In this document: one piece after another, positions 50,171 through 60,509 of the stretch
Layout of the letters: every line of letters starts with the position of its first letter
Position numbering within the stretch: position 1 is the first letter of the stretch
Assembly (NCBI RefSeq): GCF_030944405.1
Contig: NZ_CP132339.1
Coordinates: 1-64,000, forward strand
From: Janthinobacterium sp. J1-1
GTDB taxonomy: Bacteria > Pseudomonadota > Gammaproteobacteria > Burkholderiales > Burkholderiaceae_D
Direction: 5' to 3'
DNA length: 64,000 bases
Position numbers and translations under genes: made by a program
The notes under the pieces: model-generated
Seen by the model: only the letters and a program-made list of their open reading frames with translations
What the model was told of the DNA's origin: nothing
Database searches by the model: none

Positions 50171-50950
50171 TCAGCGGTAAACCATGCCGCCATCGATCAG
50201 CGGCGCCTGCCCCGTCATGTAGTCCGAATCGGGTCCGGCCAGGAACGACACCAGCCCCGCCACATCGTCCGGCGTTTCGGCGCGCCCCAGCGCGATGCCG
50301 TCGACAAATTTCTTGTAGGTCGCGCCCAGCTCGGCGCCCGTCACCTCGGCCATGCGCTTGTCGATCTCGACCCACATGTCGGTGCCGACGACGCCAGGGC
50401 AATAGGCATTGACGGTAATGCCGTCCGAGGCGAGTTCCCTGGCCGCCGACTGCGTCAGCGCGCGCACCGCGAACTTGGTGGCGCAATACACGCCCAGCAA
50501 GGCAAAGCCGTCATGGCCGGCGATCGAGCAGGCATTGATGATCTTGCCCTTCTGCCCGCGCTGCTTGAAGGTTTTTGCGGCCGCCTGGATGCCCCACAAG
50601 GTGCCTTGCACATTGATGCGCATGATGCGGTCGACTTCTTCCGGCGTCACGTCCAGCAGCGGCGCCACCTGGGCGATGCCGGCATTGTTGACCATGATAT
50701 CGAAGCCGCCCAGTTCCTTTTCGGCAAACGCCACCGCTGCCGTGACCTGATCCAGCTGCGACACATCGGCGATATAAGTGAAGACGCGGCGCCCCAGCGC
50801 ACGCACTTCCGCCGCAGCCGCATCGAGTTTTTCCTGGTTCAGGTCGACCAGCGCGATATCGGCGCCATCCTTGGCCAGCCTTAAGGCGATTGCCTTGCCG
50901 ATGCCTTGCGCGGCGCCCGTGACCAATGCGACTTTTCCTGTGATGCTCAT
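50171..50950 (-). CDS. Short-chain dehydrogenase, diacetyl/acetoin reductase-like
   Basis: 259 residues from the ATG at 50950 ([20 protein letters not shown]). The cofactor motif [24 protein letters not shown], the catalytic Ser (ACSIAGHDG) and YxxxK as YCATK, and the PGVVGTDMW loop resemble BudC-type (S)-acetoin-forming diacetyl reductase / meso-2,3-butanediol dehydrogenase. Other SDR substrates are possible. No budA or budB genes lie nearby, so the acetoin role is tentative. Confidence 0.85.
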   Translation of the reverse strand: MSITGKVALVTGAAQGIGKAIALRLAKDGADIALVDLNQEKLDAAAAEVRALGRRVFTYIADVSQLDQVTAAVAFAEKELGGFDIMVNNAGIAQVAPLLDVTPEEVDRIMRINVQGTLWGIQAAAKTFKQRGQKGKIINACSIAGHDGFALLGVYCATKFAVRALTQSAARELASDGITVNAYCPGVVGTDMWVEIDKRMAEVTGAELGATYKKFVDGIALGRAETPDDVAGLVSFLAGPDSDYMTGQAPLIDGGMVYR

Positions 50951-51094
50951 GTGTTTTCCTTTCAAAATCAGCGGTCCTGCAACAGGCAGGTTCGCTTCCA
51001 CTCCCATCAAAAACCTTTTTGACGGGGAAGGGAAGAGCGCACGGGACAGGAATGTGGCAAACGGCGAGGCAGGTCAAGTAAAGGCAAATTGCCG

Positions 51095-52189
51095 CTACTC
51101 TTTTACATACACGGCATAGATGGCGAACGGCAAACCAAGCACCACGGATAGCCAGGGCCAGGCGGCAACAATGTGGGCAAAGGCCAGCAGCAGCAGGCAC
51201 ACCACCGCCAGCACCACCACGAACACGATGCGGCGCAGCCATTTGCCGCCGGTTGTCGTCACCGGGTCGGCATAGGTTGGCGCTTGCTCCTCCTTCCGTG
51301 TCTTGACACGCTTGCTGCGCGCCGGACGTGCCGAAGCGGGCGGAAGTGGCAAGGGCATGCCGTCATGACTGGACGCTCTCTGGCGGCATTCATTGGCGCA
51401 GCGCAGCTCCACTTCGCTGATCCAGCCATCGAGACGACGGCCCCAGTCGTCGATTTGCGCGATGCCTGCCTCGTCGAATCCCTGGTAGTAGCTGTTTTCG
51501 TTCTTGGGATGGGTATCGTTGGCAAACCTTGCCCGCTCGCTATACAAGGTGGCCAGCACGGCATGCGCCAGGGAAGAAATGCTGCCGCTGGGGAACAGCG
51601 GAAATCTCGCCCACGACGCGGGCGGCTCCCGCGGCAGGAAGATGGGGCCGGCCGGCGCCAGGCTCGATGGAATATTGGTCTCGAGATTGGTGGCGATGCT
51701 GTCCGCCAGCGCCTTCCAGTGGGTCTCTGGCACGTTCAGTTGCCCGGCCCGCTCTTCGACGCACCAGTAGCTGTCGATCTCGCCGCCCCAATGTGTCGCG
51801 TCGGGAAAGATGGGGATGCCCGGCTCGTCCGGCAGCAAGGGATGCGTCAGCCACGCGGGCCGCTCTTCGCCGACGGCCCAGATCTGGTACCGATCAGGAA
51901 AATGCACCACCACCGCATGCTCGCCACTGCGCACAAGCTGCGGCGGCGCGATGCCGAATTCGCTCAGCAGGTGCAGCGACAGCCTCGCCGCGCCCGACTG
52001 CTTCAGGATGCCCAGCCACCACGTGAAATCATCGGCCAGCAGGGCATGGTCAGCCAGTTGCCGGAACTGCAGGCGGGCGCCGAAAAAGATGCCGTGCCGG
52101 TACCAGTCGTCCAGCGCCAGCTTGTCGCGCAGGAATTGCGTGCCGTAGCTGACCAAGGCGATCTGGCGGTGGATCGATGCGGATTGCAA
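51095..52189 (-). CDS. Hypothetical protein with C-terminal membrane anchor
   Basis: 364 residues. The soluble N-terminal 290 residues are rich in Trp and His (LDDWYRHGIFFGARLQFRQL, FTWWLGILKQ) and have no motif I recognise. A basic linker (SARPARSKRVKTRKEEQ) precedes two hydrophobic segments (RIVFVVVLAVVCLLLLAFAH and WPWLSVVLGLPFAIYAVYV), so the protein is probably tail-anchored with the bulk in the cytosol. Codon use is host-like and the frame is long and unbroken. It stands alone. Confidence 0.75.
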   Translation of the reverse strand: MQSASIHRQIALVSYGTQFLRDKLALDDWYRHGIFFGARLQFRQLADHALLADDFTWWLGILKQSGAARLSLHLLSEFGIAPPQLVRSGEHAVVVHFPDRYQIWAVGEERPAWLTHPLLPDEPGIPIFPDATHWGGEIDSYWCVEERAGQLNVPETHWKALADSIATNLETNIPSSLAPAGPIFLPREPPASWARFPLFPSGSISSLAHAVLATLYSERARFANDTHPKNENSYYQGFDEAGIAQIDDWGRRLDGWISEVELRCANECRQRASSHDGMPLPLPPASARPARSKRVKTRKEEQAPTYADPVTTTGGKWLRRIVFVVVLAVVCLLLLAFAHIVAAWPWLSVVLGLPFAIYAVYVKE

Positions 52190-52331
52190 GCCGGGCTCCT
52201 GTCATGGTGGAAACAGACAGCTTACCACCGGGCTTGTTTCCTTCGCGCATAGCAGGCTGTGCCGCGCCACACCGGCAATATCTGCGGCAGGCTTGTAGAA
52301 TCGCCAGTATCTCCGCCGCCAGGGTTCCCCC

Positions 52332-52868
52332 ATGACTGCCACCGCCGCCCCGAAGACACTGCATATCGCCAGGAAGCTGATGTCCCTGCTGGGCAAGATC
52401 CAGATCACCGACGACGCCGGCAACGTCCTGTACGAAAGCCGCGCCCGCTGGGGCTGGCTGAGCCAGCCGTGGAGCATCACGCAAGACGGACGCGAAGTGG
52501 CCGCCGTCACGCGCAAGCTGTGGTCATTCACGCCGATCTGGAACGTCAGCACCAACGAAGAAAACTTCATCTTGCGCGGCAAGCTGTGGAGCTGGCGCCG
52601 GCAGATCACCGTCGTCGGTGGCCGCTTCGACGGCGCCATGCTGCGCGGCAGCCTGCTCGACATGGATTTCGAACTGGCCCGGCATGGCCAGGTGATCGCC
52701 AGGGCGCAAGCCAAGGTCATGACCTTGCGCACGCGGCACAGCATCGACTTGCTGGACACGACGCCGCAGGCGGAACTGTTGACGGCGATCCTGATGACTC
52801 ATCTGCTGGCGCAGAAGCGCGAGGACAATCGGATGGGGGCGGCGGAGCAACATTCGGTGCATTTGTAA
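52332..52868 (+). CDS. LURP-one-related (YxjI-like) protein
   Basis: 178 residues with no signal peptide. The pattern HIARKLMSLLGKIQITDDAG, then NVLYESRARW, WSITQDGREVAAVTRKLWSF, and LRGSLLDMDFELARHGQVIA resembles the LURP-one/tubby-like beta-barrel fold. Its biochemical role is unknown. It is host-like in composition and is not linked to an operon. Confidence 0.65.
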   Translation: MTATAAPKTLHIARKLMSLLGKIQITDDAGNVLYESRARWGWLSQPWSITQDGREVAAVTRKLWSFTPIWNVSTNEENFILRGKLWSWRRQITVVGGRFDGAMLRGSLLDMDFELARHGQVIARAQAKVMTLRTRHSIDLLDTTPQAELLTAILMTHLLAQKREDNRMGAAEQHSVHL

Positions 52869-53035
52869 GATAGGATAGGCTGCAGATAACACGTAGCAAC
52901 TAATGTAATATCGTGCCTATCACTCTGCTATGCCGCATGATCTTGAAGACTTGCACTTACGCCAATGGAACTTCACTTGGTGCCGATAATTACATAGATA
53001 GCTATTTACATACATTCGCCGTAAAGGGGAACTCG

Positions 53036-54367
53036 ATGACGATGGAATGGCAGCGCCTTGTATCAACAAAACGTCTTGGACGTGAGGGTGATGGCACTGC
53101 GGCAGGTACCCGCACCGAATATATGAGGGACTGGGATCGGCTCGTCTACTCCAGTGCGTTCCGGCGCTTGCAGGACAAGACTCAGGTTTTTCCCCTTTCT
53201 GAAAGTGATTACGTCCGCACCAGACTGACGCACAGCATCGAAGTTTCCTCAGTAGGACGCTCACTCGGCATGCAATGTGGCCATTTCATTGTTGAGAATA
53301 ACAAGGGCATCACCCTTGATGCTCAGGATTTCGGCAGTATCGTCGCGGCGGCTTGCCTTGCCCACGATATCGGTAACCCACCTTTTGGCCATTCTGGCGA
53401 GTGTGCGATTCAATCCTGGTTTTCCGATGGAAATAGACAATACTTGGAAGGCCTCTCCAAACGCCAACAAAATGACTTTCTTAAATTTGAAGGCAATGCG
53501 CAAGGATTTCGTCTGATCACCCGTTTGCAAAATGAAATTAACCGTGGTGGATTCCAACTTACCTATGCGGTCCTGGCATCCTTTGGAAAATATCCGCAGG
53601 CATCGGATATGCCCATATCCAAGAAAATCAGTGAAAAGAAATTTGGCTATTGCGACGATGATGCCGACAATTTCACACTTGTGGCAAACGGTGTAGGTCT
53701 GATCAAAAAGAATAGTGGTGCCTATTGCCGACACCCGTTGGCATTTCTGATGGAGGCCGCAGACGATATCTGCTACAACGTGGTGGACTTGGAAGACGGG
53801 CACAGGGTTGGGAGAGTTTCGTTCGAGCAGGCCAAGAATTTGCTCTGGGAAATCGCATTTCCAGATGGGAAAACTTCCAGCCCTTCATATGAGCGTATTG
53901 ATGATGATGACGGCAGAATTGAATATCTGCGTGCACGTGCAATAGGCAACTTGATTGAGGCTACTGTGGACGTATTCAAACAACAATACGTACACATCAT
54001 GAATGGCGAACTTGAAAACGATCTTGTCAGTCTGTGCAAATACGCAGCCAATTTGAAGGCAATCTCCAAACTCTCCCGGGAACGTATCTACACCACGCCT
54101 ACAGTGCTACAAATCGAAGCGGCCGGCTTTGAGATTCTTGGCGGCCTTTTGGATAAATTCGTCCCAGCCCTGCTCAATGCTCCAGACACACGTTCGAAAG
54201 CACACCAAAAAATCGTTGAAATTATTCCTAGCCAATTCACTAAAGGAAAATCACGCTATGAGCAGCTGTTAAGTGCCACGGATTACATTTCCGGGATGAC
54301 AGACACGTATGCTCTCAAGCTGTTCAGACGTTTGCATGGTATCGAGCTGCCCGGCTTGACACAGTAA
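53036..54367 (+). CDS. dgt: Deoxyguanosinetriphosphate triphosphohydrolase
   Basis: Cleaves dGTP to deoxyguanosine and tripolyphosphate. 443 residues from the ATG at 53036 (MTMEWQRLVS), preceded by AAAGGGGA. The HD-domain metal ligands are His 66 (RLTHSIEV) and His 110-Asp 111 (CLAHDIGNPPFGHSGE), with the family segment SAFRRLQDKTQVFPL before them. The gene and its upstream region are visibly more AT-rich than the surrounding genes and use more A/T-ending codons, which suggests recent acquisition. Dgt enzymes can deplete dNTPs and limit phages, so a defence role is possible. Confidence 0.92.
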   Translation: MTMEWQRLVSTKRLGREGDGTAAGTRTEYMRDWDRLVYSSAFRRLQDKTQVFPLSESDYVRTRLTHSIEVSSVGRSLGMQCGHFIVENNKGITLDAQDFGSIVAAACLAHDIGNPPFGHSGECAIQSWFSDGNRQYLEGLSKRQQNDFLKFEGNAQGFRLITRLQNEINRGGFQLTYAVLASFGKYPQASDMPISKKISEKKFGYCDDDADNFTLVANGVGLIKKNSGAYCRHPLAFLMEAADDICYNVVDLEDGHRVGRVSFEQAKNLLWEIAFPDGKTSSPSYERIDDDDGRIEYLRARAIGNLIEATVDVFKQQYVHIMNGELENDLVSLCKYAANLKAISKLSRERIYTTPTVLQIEAAGFEILGGLLDKFVPALLNAPDTRSKAHQKIVEIIPSQFTKGKSRYEQLLSATDYISGMTDTYALKLFRRLHGIELPGLTQ

Positions 54368-54400
54368 CTTCAGTAAAATTTCCGAGCTTGGTGAACATGA

Positions 54401-54438
54401 AAAAACCCTGTAGCCCAACAAGGCGCTACAGGGTTTTT
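54401..54438. terminator. Bidirectional terminator between dgt and ssb
   Basis: AAAAACCCTGTAGC / GCTACAGGGTTTTT stem with a 10-nt loop. The A and T runs serve both convergent genes. Confidence 0.93.
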
Positions 54439-54454
54439 CTGGCTTTGAACAAGC

Positions 54455-54964
54455 TTAGAACGGAATATCGTCATCCATATCCGAAAAGTTCGGCGCTGGC
54501 TTCGGTGCCGGGCGTGGTGCTGGCGCCGGAGCAGGACGCGGGGCTGGTGCCTGGCGTGGGGCCGGGGCGTCGTAGCCGCCGCTGTTGCCGCCGTAGCTGT
54601 CGTCGCCACCGGCGTCGCCGCCCATGCCGGAACGGCCGCCCAGCATTTGCATGTTTTCAGCGATGATGTCGGTTGCGTACTTCTCGACGCCGTCCTTGTC
54701 CGTGTATTTACGGGTTTGCAGGCGGCCTTCGACGTAGACCGAGGAACCTTTTTTCAGGTACTGGCCGACGATTTCAGCCAGGCGGCCGAAGAACGAGATG
54801 CGATGCCATTCGGTCAACTCTTTTTGTTCGCCCGTGTTGCGGTCCTTCGATTTGTACGAAGTGGCCACGGCGATGTTGGCGATCGCGTCGCCGCTAGGCA
54901 TGTAGCGGATTTCCGGGTCGCGGCCCAGATTGCCGACGATAATGACTTTGTTGACTGATGCCAT
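54455..54964 (-). CDS. ssb: Single-stranded DNA-binding protein
   Basis: Coats single-stranded DNA in replication, repair and recombination. 169 residues. The OB-fold domain (1-110) starts [20 protein letters not shown] and includes [19 protein letters not shown] and [15 protein letters not shown] Gly/Pro/Ala-rich linker ([14 protein letters not shown] repeats) leads to the acidic tail DMDDDIPF that recruits partner proteins. It is divergent from uvrA, with an SOS-like box between them. Confidence 0.97.
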   Translation of the reverse strand: MASVNKVIIVGNLGRDPEIRYMPSGDAIANIAVATSYKSKDRNTGEQKELTEWHRISFFGRLAEIVGQYLKKGSSVYVEGRLQTRKYTDKDGVEKYATDIIAENMQMLGGRSGMGGDAGGDDSYGGNSGGYDAPAPRQAPAPRPAPAPAPRPAPKPAPNFSDMDDDIPF

Positions 54965-55141
54965 GAATAACTCCTGTTGAACTGCTGCGGGAGTGCCGCG
55001 CGTTAGATTTTTTACTAAACGACGATTATAAGCGACTCACCGGCACAAGGCGACTTGTATTGAGGCGCGTGCGTCGTGCCATGCAGCGATGTGGCACGGT
55101 CCCGTTTTTTTCAGCAGCGGTGAAAACAAGAAACTTGAATA

Positions 55142-55157
55142 CTGGTATTATATACAG
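55142..55157. promoter_or_regulatory. LexA (SOS) box upstream of uvrA
   Basis: CTGGTATTATATACAG fits CTGT-N8-ACAG with one mismatch (T to G at position 4) and has the usual AT-rich core. It lies 187 bp before uvrA and 178 bp before ssb, in the 379-bp divergent gap, so it could serve either gene. Nothing else in this gap is supported. Confidence 0.7.
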
Positions 55158-55343
55158 TGTTCAAACGTCTGTACGCATCTGCATCAACCTTTGTCCGCGC
55201 ACGCCGGCCAGGCGGCAAAATCCGCTTGCCACGGCCTCAGGCGTGCGCAACAAAACCCGGCTATAGTAACAAGTTGACCCGCCGCATGCCCGTTTTGGGG
55301 CGGTACGGGTCCACCGCACCCCACTGAAAGCAAGGCTAATCAC

Positions 55344-58193
55344 ATGGAACAGATCCGCATTCGCGGTGCTCGCACGCATAACCTCAAGAATATCAATCTC
55401 GATTTGCCGCGCAATAAGCTGATCGTGATTACCGGCCTGTCCGGCTCCGGCAAGTCCTCACTGGCGTTCGACACCCTGTACGCGGAAGGCCAGCGCCGCT
55501 ATGTCGAATCGCTGTCGGCGTATGCGCGCCAGTTCCTGCAGCTGATGGAAAAACCCGATGTCGACCTGATCGAGGGCCTGTCGCCGGCGATTTCCATCGA
55601 ACAGAAAGCCACTTCGCACAACCCGCGCTCGACGGTGGGCACGGTGACGGAAATCCACGATTACCTGCGCCTGCTGTATGCGCGCGTCGGCACGCCGTAT
55701 TGCATCAACCATCCGGAACACGCGCTGGCCGCGCAGACCGTGTCGCAAATGGTCGACGCCGTGCTGGCCATGCCGGAAGACACCAAGCTGATGATCCTCG
55801 CGCCGGTGGTGGCCAACCGCAAGGGCGAACACGTCGACCTGTTCGAACAGATGCAGGCACAGGGCTTCGTGCGTTTTCGCGTGCAGAGCGGCACGCACGA
55901 CGCGAAGATCTATGAAGTCGACGACCTGCCGAAACTGAAGAAAACCGAAAAGCATACGATCGACGTGGTGATCGACCGGGTCAAGGTCAACCAGGACATC
56001 AAGCAGCGCCTGGCGGAAAGTTTCGAGACGGCGCTGCGCCTGGCCGATGGCCGCGCCGTGGCCTACGAAATGGATACCGCACAGGAACAGGTATTTTCGA
56101 ACAAGTTCGCCTGCAACGAGTGCGGCTATTCGCTGCAGGAACTGGAACCGCGTCTGTTCTCGTTCAACAATCCGATGGGCGCCTGCCCGGAATGCGACGG
56201 TCTCGGTCATATTGAATTCTTTGACCCGAAACGCATCGTCGCGTTCCCGAATCTGTCGCTGGCCTCGGGCGCTGTCAAGGGCTGGGACCGCCGCAACCAG
56301 TTTTACTTCCAGATGCTGTCGAACCTGGCCGACTTCTACGAGTTCGACCTCGACATGCCGTTCGAACAGCTGGAACTGAACGCCCAGCAAGCCGTGCTGT
56401 ACGGCTCGGGCAAGCAGGTGATTCCCTTCAGCTATGTGAACGAGCGCGGCCGTACCGTGGTCAAGGAACACATGTTTGAAGGCGTGGTCAACAATCTGCA
56501 GCGCCGCTACCGTGAAACCGATTCGATGGCGGTCAAGGAAGAGCTGGCCAAGTTCATCAATGAAAAATGCTGCCCGTCCTGCGACGGCGCGCGCCTGCGC
56601 GTGGAAGCGCGCCATGTGAAAGTCGGCACCGGCAAGCAGCAGCGCGCGATCTATGAAGTGGCGGAAAAGCCGCTGCGCGACACGCTCGATTTCTTTGAAA
56701 AACTGAAACTGACGGGCGCCAAGAAAGAGATCGCCGACCGGGTCGTGAAAGAGATCATTTCGCGCCTGAAATTCCTCAACAATGTGGGCCTCGACTACCT
56801 GTCGCTGGACCGCAGCGCCGATACCCTATCGGGCGGCGAGGCGCAACGGATACGCCTGGCGTCGCAGATCGGTTCAGGCCTGACGGGCGTGATGTATGTG
56901 CTCGATGAACCGTCGATCGGCCTGCACCAGCGCGACAACGACCGCCTGATCGAAACGCTGAAACACTTGCGCGATATCGGCAACAGCGTGCTGGTGGTCG
57001 AGCACGACGAGGACGCGATCCGCACCGCCGACTATATCGTCGACATGGGCGTGGGCGCCGGCGTGCACGGCGGCGAGATCATCGCCGAAGGCACCTTGAA
57101 GGACATCCTGAAAAACAAGAAGTCGCTGACGGCGCAATACCTGAACGGCAAGCTGAAAATCGCCGTACCGAAGAAGCGCCATGTGAGCAATCCGGAAAAG
57201 CAGCTCGTCATTACCGGCGCGACCGGCAACAACCTGAAAAAAGTGTCGTTGAGCCTGCCGGTGGGCCTGATGACCTGCGTGACGGGCGTGTCCGGTTCGG
57301 GCAAGTCCTCGCTGGTGAACGACACCTTGTACCCGGCCCTGTCGCGCCACTTGTACGGCTCGCAGACGGAACCGGCGCCGCACGATTCGATCAGCGGCCT
57401 GGAGCATTTCGACAAGGTGATTTCCGTCGACCAGGCACCGATCGGCCGCACCCCGCGTTCGAACCCGGCCACCTATACCGGCTTGTTTACGCCGATCCGC
57501 GACCTGTTCTCAACCGTGCCGACGGCCAAGGAACGCGGTTACAGCGCGGGCCGCTTCTCGTTCAACGTCAAGGGCGGACGCTGCGAAGCGTGCCAGGGCG
57601 ATGGCGTGATCAAGGTCGAGATGCACTTTTTGCCGGACGTATATGTGCCATGCGACGTGTGCCACGGCAAGCGCTACAACCGCGAAACGCTGGAAGTGCA
57701 ATACAAGGGCAAGAACATCACCGAGGTGCTGGGCATGACGGTGGAGGAAGCGCATGAATTCTTCAAGCCGGTGCCGCTGATCGCGCGCAAGCTGCAGACC
57801 TTGCTCGACGTGGGCCTCGGCTACATCAAGCTGGGGCAGAGCGCTACCACCCTCTCGGGCGGCGAGGCGCAGCGCGTGAAACTGTCGCTGGAACTGTCGA
57901 AGCGCGACACCGGTCGCACCCTGTATATCCTGGACGAGCCGACCACCGGCCTGCACTTCCACGATATCGACCTGCTGATGAAAGTGATCCACCGCCTGCG
58001 CGACCAGGGCAACACCCTGGTGATCATCGAGCACAACCTGGACGTGATCAAGACGGCCGACTGGATCGTCGACTTGGGTCCCGAAGGCGGCGCCGGCGGC
58101 GGGCAGATCATCGCCACCGGCACGCCGGAAGAAGTGGCCCTCAATCCGGCCAGCGTGACGGGCAAATACCTGGGACCGCTGCTGAAGCAATAA
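55344..58193 (+). CDS. uvrA: Excinuclease ABC subunit A
   Basis: Damage-recognition ATPase of nucleotide excision repair. 949 residues with two ABC modules: first Walker [10 protein letters not shown] at about 31-39 and signature LSGGEAQRI; second Walker [10 protein letters not shown] and signature [11 protein letters not shown], with DEPSIGLH and DEPTTGLH Walker B motifs. Zinc fingers are formed by CNECGYS ... CPECDGLG and CEACQGDG ... CDVCHGKRY. Complete and normal in length. An SOS box lies upstream and a terminator follows. Confidence 0.98.
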   Translation: MEQIRIRGARTHNLKNINLDLPRNKLIVITGLSGSGKSSLAFDTLYAEGQRRYVESLSAYARQFLQLMEKPDVDLIEGLSPAISIEQKATSHNPRSTVGTVTEIHDYLRLLYARVGTPYCINHPEHALAAQTVSQMVDAVLAMPEDTKLMILAPVVANRKGEHVDLFEQMQAQGFVRFRVQSGTHDAKIYEVDDLPKLKKTEKHTIDVVIDRVKVNQDIKQRLAESFETALRLADGRAVAYEMDTAQEQVFSNKFACNECGYSLQELEPRLFSFNNPMGACPECDGLGHIEFFDPKRIVAFPNLSLASGAVKGWDRRNQFYFQMLSNLADFYEFDLDMPFEQLELNAQQAVLYGSGKQVIPFSYVNERGRTVVKEHMFEGVVNNLQRRYRETDSMAVKEELAKFINEKCCPSCDGARLRVEARHVKVGTGKQQRAIYEVAEKPLRDTLDFFEKLKLTGAKKEIADRVVKEIISRLKFLNNVGLDYLSLDRSADTLSGGEAQRIRLASQIGSGLTGVMYVLDEPSIGLHQRDNDRLIETLKHLRDIGNSVLVVEHDEDAIRTADYIVDMGVGAGVHGGEIIAEGTLKDILKNKKSLTAQYLNGKLKIAVPKKRHVSNPEKQLVITGATGNNLKKVSLSLPVGLMTCVTGVSGSGKSSLVNDTLYPALSRHLYGSQTEPAPHDSISGLEHFDKVISVDQAPIGRTPRSNPATYTGLFTPIRDLFSTVPTAKERGYSAGRFSFNVKGGRCEACQGDGVIKVEMHFLPDVYVPCDVCHGKRYNRETLEVQYKGKNITEVLGMTVEEAHEFFKPVPLIARKLQTLLDVGLGYIKLGQSATTLSGGEAQRVKLSLELSKRDTGRTLYILDEPTTGLHFHDIDLLMKVIHRLRDQGNTLVIIEHNLDVIKTADWIVDLGPEGGAGGGQIIATGTPEEVALNPASVTGKYLGPLLKQ

Positions 58194-58210
58194 ACAGTCG
58201 GCTCCATAAA

Positions 58211-58254
58211 AAACGGCGCGTATTGCTCATGCAATCCGCGCCGTTTCCCTTTTC
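58211..58254 (+). terminator. Terminator of uvrA
   Basis: AAACGGCGCG / CGCGCCGTTT stem, extended inward by ATTGC / GCAAT, followed by CCCTTTTC. Confidence 0.88.
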
Positions 58255-58332
58255 AGCACGCCAGTCATTGCCGGCGTGTCTTTGTATCACACACCGGTCT
58301 TTGCCAGCGTGCGTCTCCCCCTGCTAAAACTC

Positions 58333-60204
58333 TTACCCTGCCAGGCGCTGCTCGAGCGCCGCCTTGTTGTCGGCCAAGGCCTGCGGCAGATGATACGCCA
58401 GCTTTTCAAACAATTCCGTATGCAATTTCAATTCTTCCACCCACGCCGCCTTGTCGATCGAGGTGATGGTGTCGAATTGTTCTTGCGTGAACGGCAGGCC
58501 GTCCCAGTTCAGGTCGCCGTATTCGGGCGTGGTGCCGAACAGGTTTTCCACGCCGCCCGTCTTGCCGTCGATGCGTTCCAGCATCCATTTCAGCACGCGC
58601 ATATTGTCGCCAAAACCGGGCCAGACGAATTTGCCTGCTTCGTCGGTACGGAACCAGTTGACGCAATAGATCTTCGGCAGCGCGGCCGGGTTGACCTTGC
58701 CCACTTTCACGCCCATGTCCAGCCAGTGCTGGAAATAGTCGCTCATGTTATAGCCGATAAATGGCAACATGGCAAATGGATCGCGTCGCACCACGCCCAT
58801 CTGGCCCACGGCGGCGGCCGTGGTTTCGGAACCCATGGTGGCGGCCATGTAGACGCCTTCGACCCAGTTGCGCGCTTCGGTCACTAAAGGCACGGTGGTC
58901 GAGCGGCGCCCGCCAAAGATGAAGGCCGAGATCGGCACGCCGGCCGGGTCGTCCCAGGCGGCGTCGATCACCGGGTTTTGCGTCGCGGCAACGGTGAAGC
59001 GGGCGTTCGGATGGGCGGCCTTGGTACCGGATTGCGGCGTCCAGTCCTTGCCCTGCCAGTCGATCAGATGGCTCGGCGCTTCTTTCGTCAAGCCTTCCCA
59101 CCAGACGTCGCCGTCGTCGGTCAGCGCGACGTTGGTGAAGATGGTGTTTTCACGCATCGAGGCCATGCAGTTGAAATTGGTTTTTTCATTGGTGCCGGGC
59201 GCCACGCCAAAATAGCCCGCTTCCGGGTTGATGGCGTACAGGCGGCCATCGGCGCCGGGCTTGATCCAGGCGATATCGTCGCCGATGGTGGTCACTTTCC
59301 AGCCCTGGAAGCTGGCCGGTGGAATCAGCATGGCGAAGTTGGTCTTGCCGCAGGCCGATGGGAAGGCCGCCGCCACATAGTGCTTCTTGCCTTCCGGTGA
59401 CTCGACACCGAGGATCAGCATGTGTTCGGCCAGCCAGCCTGGTGCGTCTGCGGATGCTTGCGCTTCCTGGTAGCCCATGTTCGAGGCGATGCGCAGGGCG
59501 AAGCACTTCTTGCCCAGCAAGGCATTGCCGCCGTAGCCGGAACCGTAGGACCAGATTTCGCGCGTTTCCGGGAAATGCACGATGTATTTGGTGCTGTTGC
59601 ATGGCCATTTCACATCGGCCTGGCCGGCGGCCAGGGGCGCGCCCACGCTGTGCACGCATGGCACGAACTCGCCATCGGTGCCCAGCACGTCGTAGACGGC
59701 ACGACCCATGCGGGTCATGATTTTCATGTTGACGGCAACATACGGTGAATCGGACAGTTCCACGCCGATATGGGCGATCGGCGAACCGAGCGGGCCCATC
59801 GAAAACGGCACCACATACATGGTGCGGCCCTGCATGCAACCGTCGAACAGGCCGCTCAGGGTGTGGCGCATCTCGCCCGGTTCGGTCCAGTTATTGGTCG
59901 GACCGGCCGCTTCTTTCGTTGCCGAGCAGATATAGGTACGGTCTTCGACACGGGCCACGTCGCTCGGGTCGGAACAGGCCAGGTAGGAATTCGGGCGCTT
60001 GTCGGCGTTCAGTTTTTTCATGGTGCCGCTGGCCACCATCTCGGCACACAGGCGCTCGTACTCTTCCTGCGAGCCGTCGCACCAGTAGATACGATCGGGT
60101 TTGGTCAGCGCGGCAATCTCCGCCACCCAGTTGATCAGTTTCTGTTGTTTAATATAAGCTGGAACGTTGAGTGTGGCAACGCCACCCATGACGGGCTGAT
60201 TCAT
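58333..60204 (-). CDS. pckG: Phosphoenolpyruvate carboxykinase (GTP)
   Basis: Decarboxylates and phosphorylates oxaloacetate to PEP in gluconeogenesis. 623 residues, the GTP-dependent class: the P-loop with active-site Cys FPSACGKTN at 281-289, substrate motifs in [20 protein letters not shown], and [14 protein letters not shown], which belongs to the nucleotide site. Length fits (about 600-625). It suits growth on dicarboxylates, which DctA would import. An inverted repeat lies in the divergent gap with the dehydrogenase gene. Confidence 0.96.
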   Translation of the reverse strand: MNQPVMGGVATLNVPAYIKQQKLINWVAEIAALTKPDRIYWCDGSQEEYERLCAEMVASGTMKKLNADKRPNSYLACSDPSDVARVEDRTYICSATKEAAGPTNNWTEPGEMRHTLSGLFDGCMQGRTMYVVPFSMGPLGSPIAHIGVELSDSPYVAVNMKIMTRMGRAVYDVLGTDGEFVPCVHSVGAPLAAGQADVKWPCNSTKYIVHFPETREIWSYGSGYGGNALLGKKCFALRIASNMGYQEAQASADAPGWLAEHMLILGVESPEGKKHYVAAAFPSACGKTNFAMLIPPASFQGWKVTTIGDDIAWIKPGADGRLYAINPEAGYFGVAPGTNEKTNFNCMASMRENTIFTNVALTDDGDVWWEGLTKEAPSHLIDWQGKDWTPQSGTKAAHPNARFTVAATQNPVIDAAWDDPAGVPISAFIFGGRRSTTVPLVTEARNWVEGVYMAATMGSETTAAAVGQMGVVRRDPFAMLPFIGYNMSDYFQHWLDMGVKVGKVNPAALPKIYCVNWFRTDEAGKFVWPGFGDNMRVLKWMLERIDGKTGGVENLFGTTPEYGDLNWDGLPFTQEQFDTITSIDKAAWVEELKLHTELFEKLAYHLPQALADNKAALEQRLAG

Positions 60205-60398
60205 ATTACCTCCAATACCAATTAAGAAATTCTGGTGGTTCCGGCAGACAGCCCTGCCGCGGCGCGCTCACGCTGGCAGTCTGGCTGGTCGTGCCGGCCG
60301 CGGCGCATGGCGCCGGCGGCGGTGTTTGCGCCTGGTGGACGCGCGGTGCATGCACCAGGATGTAGCAAAGTGTCGGCGATTGTACACCCGTCAAACCG

Positions 60399-60450
60399 CT
60401 ATTCTCGCAAAAATGTAGGAGAATAGTCCGACTAATGTAGTAGGCTATTC
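60399..60450. promoter_or_regulatory. Clustered CTATTC / GAATAG inverted repeats between pckG and a dehydrogenase gene
   Basis: CTATTCTC (60399-60406) and GAGAATAG (60419-60426) form a perfect 8-bp inverted repeat with a 12-bp spacer. A further CTATTCGG lies near 60446-60453. It could be an operator for pckG, the dehydrogenase gene, or both. The rest of the 305-bp gap (60205-60509) is GC-rich near pckG, with no other supported feature. Confidence 0.4.
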
Positions 60451-60509
60451 GGCATTACCCGTATCCTGTTATTTCCCTACCAAATTCACATTAAAATCGG
60501 TCAACCTCC

